This document shows, piece by piece, positions 9,027 to 16,511 of a DNA stretch of 36,799 bases; position 1 is the stretch's first letter, and the number at the start of each line of letters is the position of its first letter. The stretch covers positions 1 through 36,799 of the forward strand of contig JAQTPL010000019.1 of the NCBI GenBank assembly GCA_028712895.1. Direction: 5' to 3'. Below the pieces are notes generated by a model, which did no database searches, was not told the DNA's origin, and saw only the letters and a list, made by a program, of their open reading frames with translations. This DNA comes from a bacterium. GTDB lineage: Bacteria > CAYTYR01 > UBA6262. The translations under genes and the position numbers were made by a program.

Positions 9027-10064
9027 TCATTTTTTTTCATCAATATTAATGACTGAACCTTCAAAAACCGATATATTTTCACTGATTGTAGCCTGGTTCC
9101 CGATGACACAGTTGCGCAATTGCACTCCTCTGGCTACATGCACTCCTGCCCACAGGATACAATCACTGAGTACTGCCTTTTCTTCGATAATGCTATTATT
9201 ACCGATCGTGGTAAAACTGTCTACCGTCACACCTTTTTCTATGCGGCAATTACTGCCAATCACTACCGGCCCGGCAATTTTTACGCCAGGATGGATATAG
9301 GTATTGGAGCCAATCCAGATATTCTTGCTTTTCAATTTTCCGGGGATCTTGATTTTAACTGCACCTTCCAAGGCATTTTTTTCTGCTCTTTTATATTCTT
9401 GCAGGTTACCGATATCACACCAGTAGGAATTCATTTCATAGCCAAAGATCGGCTTTTTACCGGCCAGGAGTAAAGGCCAAACATTACGGCCAAAATCATA
9501 AAATTTATTTTTCGGTATATAGTCAAATATTTCCGGTTCAAACACATAAATACCGGTATTGACCGTATTGGCAAAAACATCGCTCCAGGCTGGCTTTTCG
9601 ATAAATTTTTCAATACGATTGTACTGATCGATCAGGGTGACGCCATAGTCAAACCGAGCATCCACTTTTTTTAAAACCATAGTTGCCAGGGATTTTTTCT
9701 TTTTATGGAACTCTATGACTTTGGATAAATTAATATCAGTCAAGCCATCGCCGCTCATAACTACGAAGGTTTCCTGGAAATACCGCTCTGCTCTTTTAAC
9801 CCCGCCAGCTGTCCCCAAAAGCACCTTTTCCTGGGAATACTGTATCTTGAGACCATAACGCCGCCCATCCTCAAAATGATCCCTGATCATATCAGGATAA
9901 AAATGCAGGTTAATGACCACTTCGTCAAGGTTATGTTTTTTCAGCAGCTCTAACGTATGCTCAAGAGCTGGTTTATTGACGATAGGGATCATGGGTTTAG
10001 GTATAAAATGTGTTAGCGGCCGCAGGCGCGTACCTACCCCCGCTGCCATCACCATTGCCTTCAT
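9027..10064 (-). CDS. Sugar-1-phosphate nucleotidyltransferase with left-handed beta-helix (mannose-1-P guanylyltransferase-like)
   Basis: Activates a hexose-1-phosphate with an NTP to give an NDP-sugar for the glycan cluster. Residues 1-235 form the nucleotidyltransferase fold with AAGVGTRLRPLT at the start, PKPMIPIVNKP, GTAGGV, the metal-binding GDGLTDINL, and FIEKP followed by NTVNTGIYVFEP. Residues 240-345 are hexapeptide repeats (left-handed beta-helix). The GDxLTDxxL and VNTGIYVFEPE wording resembles the N-terminal half of bifunctional guanylyltransferase-phosphomannomutase proteins. Here the mutase is the adjacent upstream gene, 21 nt away. The ATG at 10064 has GAGG upstream. The sugar is inferred; glucose-1-P thymidylyl or uridylyl transfer cannot be excluded. 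Confidence 0.88.
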   Translation of the reverse strand: MKAMVMAAGVGTRLRPLTHFIPKPMIPIVNKPALEHTLELLKKHNLDEVVINLHFYPDMIRDHFEDGRRYGLKIQYSQEKVLLGTAGGVKRAERYFQETFVVMSGDGLTDINLSKVIEFHKKKKSLATMVLKKVDARFDYGVTLIDQYNRIEKFIEKPAWSDVFANTVNTGIYVFEPEIFDYIPKNKFYDFGRNVWPLLLAGKKPIFGYEMNSYWCDIGNLQEYKRAEKNALEGAVKIKIPGKLKSKNIWIGSNTYIHPGVKIAGPVVIGSNCRIEKGVTVDSFTTIGNNSIIEEKAVLSDCILWAGVHVARGVQLRNCVIGNQATISENISVFEGSVINIDEKK

Positions 10065-10085
10065 ATTAACCTCGAATAAGTACCG

Positions 10086-11501
10086 TTATTTTTGTACTTT
10101 GTACACCAATTTCTGTCCTAAGTCAATCAGTTTCTTGACCTTGGATTGATTATTTGCCTCAGCATATATCCTAACCACTGGTTCCGTACCAGAGGGCCGC
10201 AGCAGCAACCAGCGGTCATCTTCAAAGATTACTTTAACTCCATCATAATCTTTTACTTCCTTAACCATGGGCAACGAAGAAGTAAAACCGGCTATTTGCC
10301 TGGAAAATTCTTTTTTATCAATATGATGGTGCTGGGTATGGCCCAATTTCAGGTCTATGCGGTCGTAACAGGACAAGCCAAATTCAGTAAATAACTCCTT
10401 TTTCAAACTGACCAGGTTTTGCCCGGTTATAGCCATTAATTCCAGCATATACAAAGCGCTCAAAATACCATCCCGCTCCGGAATATGGCCGCTAAATCCG
10501 ATCCCGCCGCTTTCCTCTCCACCAATGAGAACCTTTTCTTTCAGCATAATATCACCAATATACTTAAAACCGATCGGGGTTTCATATAATTTTAAGTTAT
10601 ATTCCCGGCAGATACGCTCGATCAAATAGGTGCCGGAAATAGTTTTAACCACTGCTCCCTTTTTTCCTTTATTCTTTATTAAATGCAATAGTAACAATGA
10701 AAATATCTGGTGGGAATTCACAAAAATACCCTGGCTATCTATCAACCCTATCCGGTCAGCATCCCCATCCAGAGCAATACCAATATCAGCTTTTACACAC
10801 TTTACCGCAGTGATCAGGGGACCAAGATTACTAGCTATTGGCTCCGGGTGGATTCCCCCGAACAGCGGATCATTAACACTGTTTATAGAATGTATTTTAA
10901 GAGAACCACCGGTTAATAATTCTTCCAGGCAACCCTGTCCGGCGCCAAAAAGAGGATCAATAACAATGCGCATCTTCCGCCGGCGGATTTTCTTGATATC
11001 TACCATCGACACCAGCTGTTTTAGGTAACTCTTTGTAAGATCAATTTTCTTTATGTTCCCTTGGGCTTGACAGATCTGGGCCTGTGCCAAGGATTGCTCA
11101 AACAACCTGGTAACTTCGGGATGAGCCGACGCTCCTTGCCGGGTTTTAAATTTCAAGCCATTAAACTCATAAGGATTATGGCTGGCAGTAATAATTATTG
11201 CCCCAGCTGCTTTTATATTCACTACATTATAGGAAACCGCAGGGGTTGGGACAGACTCTAAACTTAGTAATACCTTAAAACCATTCCCTGATAATACTGC
11301 CGCGACAGCATTAGCATACTCGCGTGAAAGAAACCTGCAATCGTAACCAACAATGACTGCTGACCGCTGACCGCTGACCGCTGACTGCTTTTTAAGATAA
11401 TCGCTGATGGATTGGGTGACCAATCGGACATTATTAAAAGTAAAATCGCGGGCAATTATCCCGCGCCACCCGTCAGTACCGAATTTTATTTCTGTAGACA
11501 A
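10086..11501 (-). CDS. Phosphoglucomutase/phosphomannomutase
   Basis: Interconverts hexose-6- and hexose-1-phosphates through a phosphoserine. It has 471 residues with all four domains: TASHNP with catalytic Ser107, metal loop DGDADR (Asp245/247/249), sugar-binding GGEESGG, and phosphate-binding RPSGTEP near the C-terminus. The start is TTG 11501 with GGAGGA upstream; the protein begins TEIKFGTDGWRG as family members do. Residues 39-49 (QSAVSGQRSAV) are encoded by a heptamer array at 11354-11388. They sit between the first helix and the VIVGYDCRF strand, where homologues have a short turn. The gene lies between two nucleotidyltransferases and presumably supplies both. Specificity for glucose or mannose cannot be told. 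Confidence 0.94.
   Translation of the reverse strand: MSTEIKFGTDGWRGIIARDFTFNNVRLVTQSISDYLKKQSAVSGQRSAVIVGYDCRFLSREYANAVAAVLSGNGFKVLLSLESVPTPAVSYNVVNIKAAGAIIITASHNPYEFNGLKFKTRQGASAHPEVTRLFEQSLAQAQICQAQGNIKKIDLTKSYLKQLVSMVDIKKIRRRKMRIVIDPLFGAGQGCLEELLTGGSLKIHSINSVNDPLFGGIHPEPIASNLGPLITAVKCVKADIGIALDGDADRIGLIDSQGIFVNSHQIFSLLLLHLIKNKGKKGAVVKTISGTYLIERICREYNLKLYETPIGFKYIGDIMLKEKVLIGGEESGGIGFSGHIPERDGILSALYMLELMAITGQNLVSLKKELFTEFGLSCYDRIDLKLGHTQHHHIDKKEFSRQIAGFTSSLPMVKEVKDYDGVKVIFEDDRWLLLRPSGTEPVVRIYAEANNQSKVKKLIDLGQKLVYKVQK
11354..11388. repeat. B-family heptamers inside the phosphohexomutase gene
   Basis: Exactly five contiguous heptamers (35 nt): TGACTGC, three copies of TGACCGC, then TGACTGC on +. 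On the coding strand they give residues 39-49, QSAVSGQRSAV. The reading frame is kept and all catalytic motifs lie outside. The same word family occurs in the M6 signal peptide at 3891-3918 and, diverged, after ahcY at 6309-6336. Confidence 0.9.
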
Positions 11502-11515
11502 ACTTATCCTCCGGA

Positions 11516-11599
11516 TACGAATACCACGAATGATAGCGAATTACGCGAATAAGAATATTCGTGTTCTTAGCTTCTTTTCATTCGGTATTTATTCGCTTA
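11516..11599. repeat. D-family array D2
   Basis: Left arm TACGAATAC, CACGAATGAT, AGCGAATTA, CGCGAATAAG (9-10-nt steps); right arm of inverse ATTCG words to 11597. It shares CGAATGATAGCGAAT and the TTAGCTTC-like core with D1. It begins right beside the nucleotidyltransferase stop (TAA, 11600-11602) and ends just before the GGAGGA ribosome site of the mutase gene. Confidence 0.72.
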
Positions 11600-12655
11600 T
11601 TAAAGTTTACTATACTTCTTCAGGATTGAATGGTCGGCTAATGCCGCACCAGGACTCAAGGTAGTATGCGGTTCTATGATACACTGTTTGCCTACCAGGC
11701 ATTTCTCCAGTCGGGATCCTTCCCCCACTTCAGTATGATCATGGACCACGCAGTCGTTCAATATTACCCCTTTGCGGATGATCACTCCCTGGCCCAGAGT
11801 GACTTTCCCATTAATCTGGGCAAACTCTTCGATCCTGGCTTTGTTACCCATTACCAGCTTGCCGTCTATTACTGCTTCCTTACTGATAAAACTATTACTG
11901 CCTTGCCAAATATCCTTGCCTGTCTTACGTCCGGCAATACTGGCTCCGGCAACACCGTCAATAATATCAAAATGCACTTGCAAATATTTTTCAATGGAGC
12001 CAATGTCAATCCAATAACTGGTATTAACAAAACCAAACAACTTTTCTTTTTTAGACAATAAAGCCGGGAACAGGCCCCGTTCCACAGAATAATTAATACC
12101 CGGCGGTATTAAGGATAGTACTTCCGGCTCAAATATATATACGCCGGCATTAATGGTGTTACAGGTCACTTCATCCCAGCTTGGCTTTTCTAAAAACCTT
12201 TCAATCCGGCCAGTTTTAGCAGTTTCGACCAGACCATACACAGTAGGATCTTTCACCCTGGTTAAAGCAATAGTCGCCTGGGCCTTATTTTTGGCATGAT
12301 AACGGAGCATCGCTTCAATATCAATATCCATTAAGATATCGCCATTGAAGATCAGTACTTTACGGTCAATATATTTTTGCGCATTTTTGATCGCACCGCC
12401 AGTCCCGAGCGGTTCCTCTTCATGGACGTAATGGATCTTGATGCCATATTTTGAGCCATTGCCAAAATGATTCTCAAAAGTATGTGAAAGATACGCTAAA
12501 CAAAATATCACTTCCTTAACGCCATATTTTTTGAGCAGTTCAATCTGGTAAAGCAAAAATGGTTTATTGACAATAGGCAATAATGGCTTCGGCGTATTAC
12601 AAGTAAACGGCCGGAGCCTGGTACCAAGCCCACCGATAAGAATAAGTGCTTTCAC
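11600..12655 (-). CDS. Second sugar-1-phosphate nucleotidyltransferase (mannose-1-P guanylyltransferase-like)
   Basis: NDP-sugar synthase of 351 residues, paralogous to the gene at 9027. It shows IGGLGTRLRPFT, PKPLLPIVNKP, GTGGAI, metal site NGDILMDIDI, FLEKPSW and NAGVYIFEPE. Hexapeptide repeats (about residues 240-345) follow as a left-handed beta-helix tail. The GDIL-type metal motif and overall length fit the GDP-mannose pyrophosphorylase/RmlA-long branch. The start is GTG 12655 with GGAGG 6 nt upstream. It precedes the phosphohexomutase in transcription order, so transferase-mutase-transferase form a supply unit. Nucleotide and sugar are not fixed by sequence inspection. Confidence 0.9.
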   Translation of the reverse strand: MKALILIGGLGTRLRPFTCNTPKPLLPIVNKPFLLYQIELLKKYGVKEVIFCLAYLSHTFENHFGNGSKYGIKIHYVHEEEPLGTGGAIKNAQKYIDRKVLIFNGDILMDIDIEAMLRYHAKNKAQATIALTRVKDPTVYGLVETAKTGRIERFLEKPSWDEVTCNTINAGVYIFEPEVLSLIPPGINYSVERGLFPALLSKKEKLFGFVNTSYWIDIGSIEKYLQVHFDIIDGVAGASIAGRKTGKDIWQGSNSFISKEAVIDGKLVMGNKARIEEFAQINGKVTLGQGVIIRKGVILNDCVVHDHTEVGEGSRLEKCLVGKQCIIEPHTTLSPGAALADHSILKKYSKL

Positions 12656-12671
12656 GTAAACCTCCGGTTTT

Positions 12672-12753
12672 TTAGCAACTTAGCAACTTTGTTCATGGCA
12701 ACTTAGGTATTAGATTCCTATGAGCTATATTGCTACGAGCTATGAGCTGCTCT
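12672..12753. repeat. C-family array C1 (supplies the epimerase C-terminus)
   Basis: The left arm has TTAGCAAC twice (12672-12687) and a degenerate third unit. An 18-nt loop follows at 12703-12720 (TTAGGTATTAGATTCCTA), then right-arm words of type GAGCTA in steps of 7-8 nt. The right arm overlaps the end of the epimerase gene. It encodes its last residues (AAHSS) and supplies its TAG stop (12733-12735). The loop differs from that of C2 at one base. Confidence 0.8.
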
Positions 12754-13662
12754 AAAGTATTCTACTGTTTTTTTTAATCCTTCTTTAAAACTCACTGCCG
12801 ACTGCCAGCCCAGCAATTTTTTCGCTTTGGTAGTATTCAGGAAACTCTTCTGCAATTCTCCCAACCGCGGCGGCTGGTAGACAGCTTTTTGGTCATAACC
12901 AGTGATCATTGATAACTCAGCAAATAAGGTATTGACGCTGGAAGCTTTCTGGGTGCCGATGTTAATGATCTCATTGATGCCTTTTTTTAATCCCAGCAGG
13001 TTAGCACGAACCACATCACCGACAAAAACATAGTCACGCAACTGCTCCCCATTGCCAAAAATATTTATTTCAGAACCGCTTTGTATCCTTTGAATAAATA
13101 TTGCCACTACTCCTGCTTCCCCATGCGGATCCTGCCTGGGGCCGTATACATTCCCATAGCGGAATACCAGGTACTTCAAGCCATAGGTAGCCGTGTAATA
13201 ATTCAGATAGACTTCAGTGGTATGTTTGGTTACGCCATACGGTGAAAGCGGATTGGCCGGCGCTGTTTCCAGCGGTGGGGTTTTACCGCACTCGCCATAC
13301 ATTACTCCCCCGCTGGAGGCAAAGATGAATTTTTTCACCTTGTACTTAACGCTATTCTCCAGCAGGTTAAGCGTACCAAGCACATTAACCTGGGCATCAA
13401 AAACAGGATCCAGAACTGATTTGCGGACATCAATTTGCGCGGCATGGTGATTGACTATTTCCGGCCTTTCCCGCTTGAATATATCATTGACCTTCCCGGA
13501 ATCCCTGATATCAGCCTGATAGAATTTTGCCTTTTTATTAACATTGCGTAATTTGCCCGCGGAAAGATTGTCAATGATGACCACTTTGTGGCCAGCCGCG
13601 ATATACGCATCCGCAATATTCGATCCAATGAATCCCGCCCCGCCTGTAACCAATATCTTCAT
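12733..13662 (-). CDS. NAD-dependent sugar epimerase (GalE-like SDR)
   Basis: Extended short-chain dehydrogenase of 309 residues that most likely epimerises a UDP-hexose at C4. It has the Rossmann motif GGAGFIG (7-13), the catalytic serine in ASSGG (about 116-118), and the YGVTK pair with Tyr142 and Lys146. The C-terminal substrate domain contains GPRQDPHGEAGV and RDYVFVGDV. The ATG at 13662 has GGAGG upstream. The final residues AAHSS and the stop are encoded by repeat C1, so the natural C-terminus has probably been replaced or extended by a few residues. It sits between the initiating phosphotransferase and the nucleotidyltransferases, consistent with precursor supply. Confidence 0.92.
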   Translation of the reverse strand: MKILVTGGAGFIGSNIADAYIAAGHKVVIIDNLSAGKLRNVNKKAKFYQADIRDSGKVNDIFKRERPEIVNHHAAQIDVRKSVLDPVFDAQVNVLGTLNLLENSVKYKVKKFIFASSGGVMYGECGKTPPLETAPANPLSPYGVTKHTTEVYLNYYTATYGLKYLVFRYGNVYGPRQDPHGEAGVVAIFIQRIQSGSEINIFGNGEQLRDYVFVGDVVRANLLGLKKGINEIINIGTQKASSVNTLFAELSMITGYDQKAVYQPPRLGELQKSFLNTTKAKKLLGWQSAVSFKEGLKKTVEYFRAAHSS

Positions 13663-13677
13663 GCAAAAACCTCCGAG

Positions 13678-13748
13678 TTAGTCTTTAGCTCATAGCAAAT
13701 TAGGTGTTAGATTCCTATGAGCTAAGTTGCTACGAGCTAAATTGCTGT
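13678..13748. repeat. C-family array C2
   Basis: Left-arm heptamers TTAGTCT, TTAGCTC, ATAGCAA (13678-13698); loop TTAGGTGTTAGATTCCTA (13700-13717); right-arm words TGAGCTA, TTGCTAC and GAGCTAA to about 13748. The arms are complementary over TTAGCTCATAGCAA. It ends 2 nt from the stop of the phosphotransferase gene (13751-13753). C1 and C2 occupy consecutive gene junctions in the same orientation. Confidence 0.8.
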
Positions 13749-13750
13749 TT

Positions 13751-15178
13751 CTAATATGCTCCCCTGGCAAACAATACCGTAGGGATAGTTTGTAAAATTA
13801 TTTCTATATCCAGCCATACCGACCAGTTTTCAATGTAATAAATATCTAATTTGATCATTTCTTCATAACTCAGGTTACTCCTCCCGCTGATCTGCCACAA
13901 ACCGGTAATCCCAGGCAGGACCATGAGGCGGCGCTTGGCCCACTCATCGTAATGGGACGCTTCCCAGAGCACTTGTGGCCGTGGTCCGACAATGCTCATG
14001 TTTCCTATTAATACATTAATGAACTGCGGCAATTCGTCCAGGCTATAATGACGGATAAATTTGCCGAATTTAGTAATGCGGGGATCTGCCTTCATTTTAA
14101 AAACAGGGCCTTTTCTCTCATTCATATTTATGACATCTTTGAGCCGGTCATCAGCATCTGCTACCATACTGCGGAATTTCAGGAACATAAATTTATTTCC
14201 TTTATAACCCATACGCGAGTGGCGGTAAAAAACCGGCCCGGGAGAATCCAGCTTGATAATGATCGCAATTATGATCATGGGTAACGCAATTATTGATAAA
14301 ATAATAATGGCAATAATAATATCCAGACATCTTTTAAACAAAGCATTGACCCCGCGCAATTGAATTTTTTTCAGGGTCAATACTGGCAAGCCAAAAATAT
14401 TGTCCAAATTACTGCGGGTAGTGATCAGGCCCAGCACATCCGGGATGATCTTAAATTCTACTCCGGCTTTTTCCGCCTGGGTGATAAGATCCAGCATTTG
14501 ACCGCTGGCTTCAGGTAATTTAGTCATAATGATCTCATTGATCTGCAGTTTCTGTATTATTTCACCCAGGTTTTCAATTCCTTCAAAAACCGGGATGTTT
14601 TTAAACTCATCCCAGTCTTTTCTCTCGATCTTAGGGTAATTAATCAATCCCAAGATCTTATATTCAACATGCTGGTCAGCTTGCACGATCTGGTAAATTT
14701 CTTTGGCTAATCGGCCTGCTCCTACGATCAATACTTTCTTGATCCCGCCTAATTTATACTTAAGATATCGCCGCAACTGGCTGAATCCCGATCTCCATAC
14801 GGCCATAAAAATAATATTGATCAGCCAGCCCATCATGAGCACGATGCGTGAAAAAGTAAATTGCCGGTATAAAAAGGTTACGGCCATGACAATGATAGCG
14901 GAAACCGTAACTGCCTTGAGAATATCCGGGAACTCATCCAGCGAAAACCGGTCTTTCAGGATATATAACCCGGTTATTTTAAATACCAGCAGGCTAATTA
15001 AAGTAATCAACCCAAAAGCCTGGGTATAAAGAGACAAAGATGGTATACCCTTATCAGGGATCATATATCCTGAATAAAATCTTAACCAGTAAGCCAGATA
15101 GAATGAGAGATAGATGATGATACCGTCAATGAGCAAAGCCAGTATTTTTAGATATATAGAGATCCTTTTATTCTGCAT
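13751..15178 (-). CDS. Polyprenyl-phosphate hexose-1-phosphate transferase (WbaP/WcaJ type)
   Basis: Initiates glycan assembly by moving a hexose-1-phosphate from an NDP-sugar to undecaprenyl phosphate on the inner membrane. It has 475 residues: four to five N-terminal TMs (about 1-135), a Rossmann-like domain with KKVLIVGAG, a further membrane helix after ALFKRCLDI, and the catalytic bacterial transferase domain. That domain has DSPGPVFYR, KFRSM, SLDELPQ (catalytic Asp-Glu), GNMSIVGPRP and PGITGLWQ. I chose ATG 15178 (AAGGGAG upstream) over a TTG 42 nt further out that overlaps the predicted promoter at 15211-15239. It defines the region as an exopolysaccharide/O-antigen-type locus. The first sugar (glucose or galactose) is inferred. 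Confidence 0.94.
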   Translation of the reverse strand: MQNKRISIYLKILALLIDGIIIYLSFYLAYWLRFYSGYMIPDKGIPSLSLYTQAFGLITLISLLVFKITGLYILKDRFSLDEFPDILKAVTVSAIIVMAVTFLYRQFTFSRIVLMMGWLINIIFMAVWRSGFSQLRRYLKYKLGGIKKVLIVGAGRLAKEIYQIVQADQHVEYKILGLINYPKIERKDWDEFKNIPVFEGIENLGEIIQKLQINEIIMTKLPEASGQMLDLITQAEKAGVEFKIIPDVLGLITTRSNLDNIFGLPVLTLKKIQLRGVNALFKRCLDIIIAIIILSIIALPMIIIAIIIKLDSPGPVFYRHSRMGYKGNKFMFLKFRSMVADADDRLKDVINMNERKGPVFKMKADPRITKFGKFIRHYSLDELPQFINVLIGNMSIVGPRPQVLWEASHYDEWAKRRLMVLPGITGLWQISGRSNLSYEEMIKLDIYYIENWSVWLDIEIILQTIPTVLFARGAY

Positions 15179-15210
15179 AAACTCCCTTTTACGGTGATGA
15201 ATAATATTGT

Positions 15211-15239
15211 AGTATAGCAAATCTCCCGGTTATTTCCAA
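15211..15239 (-). promoter_or_regulatory. Promoter before the initiating transferase
   Basis: On the - strand TTGGAA (15234-15239), 17 nt, then TATACT (15211-15216). It starts just after the upstream gene's stop and would give a leader of about 26 nt before ATG 15178. It could let the initiating transferase and the sugar-supply genes be transcribed separately from the upstream glycosyltransferases. Confidence 0.5.
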
Positions 15240-15242
15240 GAT

Positions 15243-16382
15243 TTATTTAAGATAATTTGATATAGCGCCATAGACCTCGTCTACGGTAATAGTAGCCATG
15301 CATGGGTAATCATGGCAGGCATACTCAAAACCAAGATAGAGGCAGGGACTGCAGGAAGATTTGGCCGTCAGGATGATATGCTTCCCCCCCCAGGGCCCCC
15401 ATTTTCGCGGATCGGTCGGACCATGGAGAGCCACGACCGGAGTTTTAACAGCCGCGGCAATATGCATGACCCCGGTATTGCCACAGACCAGGACTTTTAA
15501 TTTTTTTACCAGGGCAATGGTCTCTGCCAGGTCCCAGCCAACAGCAAGAATTGGCTTAACCTCCAGTTTAGCCGCGATCCTGTTTACTAATCCTTCTTCC
15601 TGGGAACCACCAGTCAAGACGATCATTCCCTGATGCTCTTCCTGTAAACGCTTGATCAATTCAACATAGCTCTGTTCAGGCCATTGGCGAGGAAATCCAT
15701 GGCTGCCACAGCCAGGATGAAGGCCGATCATTGTCTCCCCTTTTTCTGCCCCATGATCAGCCAGCTTTTTATTGATCTTGGTTGTAATTGATTTCTGTAC
15801 CCATAATTCCGGGTCTTTATCAGTAATCGGGACTTCCAGCACCCGTAGCAAGTCAAGAAAGCATTCCACTTCATGTTTATCAGGATCATGGACCACTCTT
15901 TTGGTATAAGTCTGGTCACGATGCTGGCTCAGAGTTTTGAAGCCTACTCTCTGCTCGGCTCCTGACAGGAAAGCCAATAAAGGAGATATCCTTAACCATT
16001 GGTCAAAATCAATAGCCAGGTCAAAATATTCTTTTCTCAATAATTTGATAAAATTCCAGGATAGCCAGGGCTTTTTAACTAACTCTTCCAGATCCAGCAG
16101 GATCAAGCCATCGAGATAAGGACAATCTGCCAATACCTCCCTGTTAACTTTGGTCACGATCATTTTAATGATAGCTTTGGGATAGGCTTGCCGCAAATTA
16201 CGGATAGCCGGGATCATTAAGATCGTATCTCCCATAGCTGAAAGCTTAATCAACAATATCCGGTCAGGCTGGTAGCGCATGGAAGCAAGCTGGATCTTTT
16301 GCCTGAACAGCCTCCCGCAAATAAACAGCAAGGATTTACCAAAGTAGGCATCAATAAACTTAAATAGTTTGTTACCGCGCAT
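15243..16382 (-). CDS. GT9 (heptosyltransferase-family) glycosyltransferase
   Basis: GT-B enzyme of 379 residues in the ADP-heptose:LPS heptosyltransferase family. The N-terminal domain begins RILLIKLSAMGDTILMIPAI, the family signature. The C-terminal nucleotide-sugar domain shows GLHPGCGS, VLTGGSQEE and CGNTGVMHIAAA followed by GPTDPRKWGPWG. A C-terminal Cys pair (SCSPC) and a third Cys in YACHDYPC are typical of LPS-core members. An N-terminal extension of about 40 residues, basic and partly hydrophobic (FGKSLLFICGRLF), may help membrane contact. The ATG at 16382 has GAGGA upstream. Family assignment is firm; heptose versus another donor is not. Confidence 0.9.
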   Translation of the reverse strand: MRGNKLFKFIDAYFGKSLLFICGRLFRQKIQLASMRYQPDRILLIKLSAMGDTILMIPAIRNLRQAYPKAIIKMIVTKVNREVLADCPYLDGLILLDLEELVKKPWLSWNFIKLLRKEYFDLAIDFDQWLRISPLLAFLSGAEQRVGFKTLSQHRDQTYTKRVVHDPDKHEVECFLDLLRVLEVPITDKDPELWVQKSITTKINKKLADHGAEKGETMIGLHPGCGSHGFPRQWPEQSYVELIKRLQEEHQGMIVLTGGSQEEGLVNRIAAKLEVKPILAVGWDLAETIALVKKLKVLVCGNTGVMHIAAAVKTPVVALHGPTDPRKWGPWGGKHIILTAKSSCSPCLYLGFEYACHDYPCMATITVDEVYGAISNYLK

Positions 16383-16401
16383 GTGTTCCTCAAGTACGGA
16401 T

Positions 16402-16511
16402 ACCAGGTTATTAGGTTATCAGGTGGAAGAATATCAGGTTATCAGGTTAATTCCTGATGTCCTGTTAGCCTGATCTCCCCTTCCTGATCACCTGATTACC
16501 TGGTCACCTGT
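16402..16511. repeat. E-family octamer inverted array (supplies a stop codon)
   Basis: Octamers of type ATCAGGTT form the left arm: three at 16402-16425 and two at 16433-16448, split by AAGAAT. After AATT, inverse octamers of type CCTGATNN form the right arm: three at 16453-16476 and three at 16483-16506. On the - strand the last right-arm unit encodes the final Arg and the TGA stop (16504-16506) of the TuaH-like glycosyltransferase. The unit is 8 nt but the layout resembles the heptamer arrays. Confidence 0.85.

Noticed and set aside
15179-15242. Longer N-terminus for the phosphotransferase from a TTG at 15220
   Set aside because: The extra codons overlap the predicted -10 region and lack a well-spaced ribosome site, while ATG 15178 has AAGGGAG.
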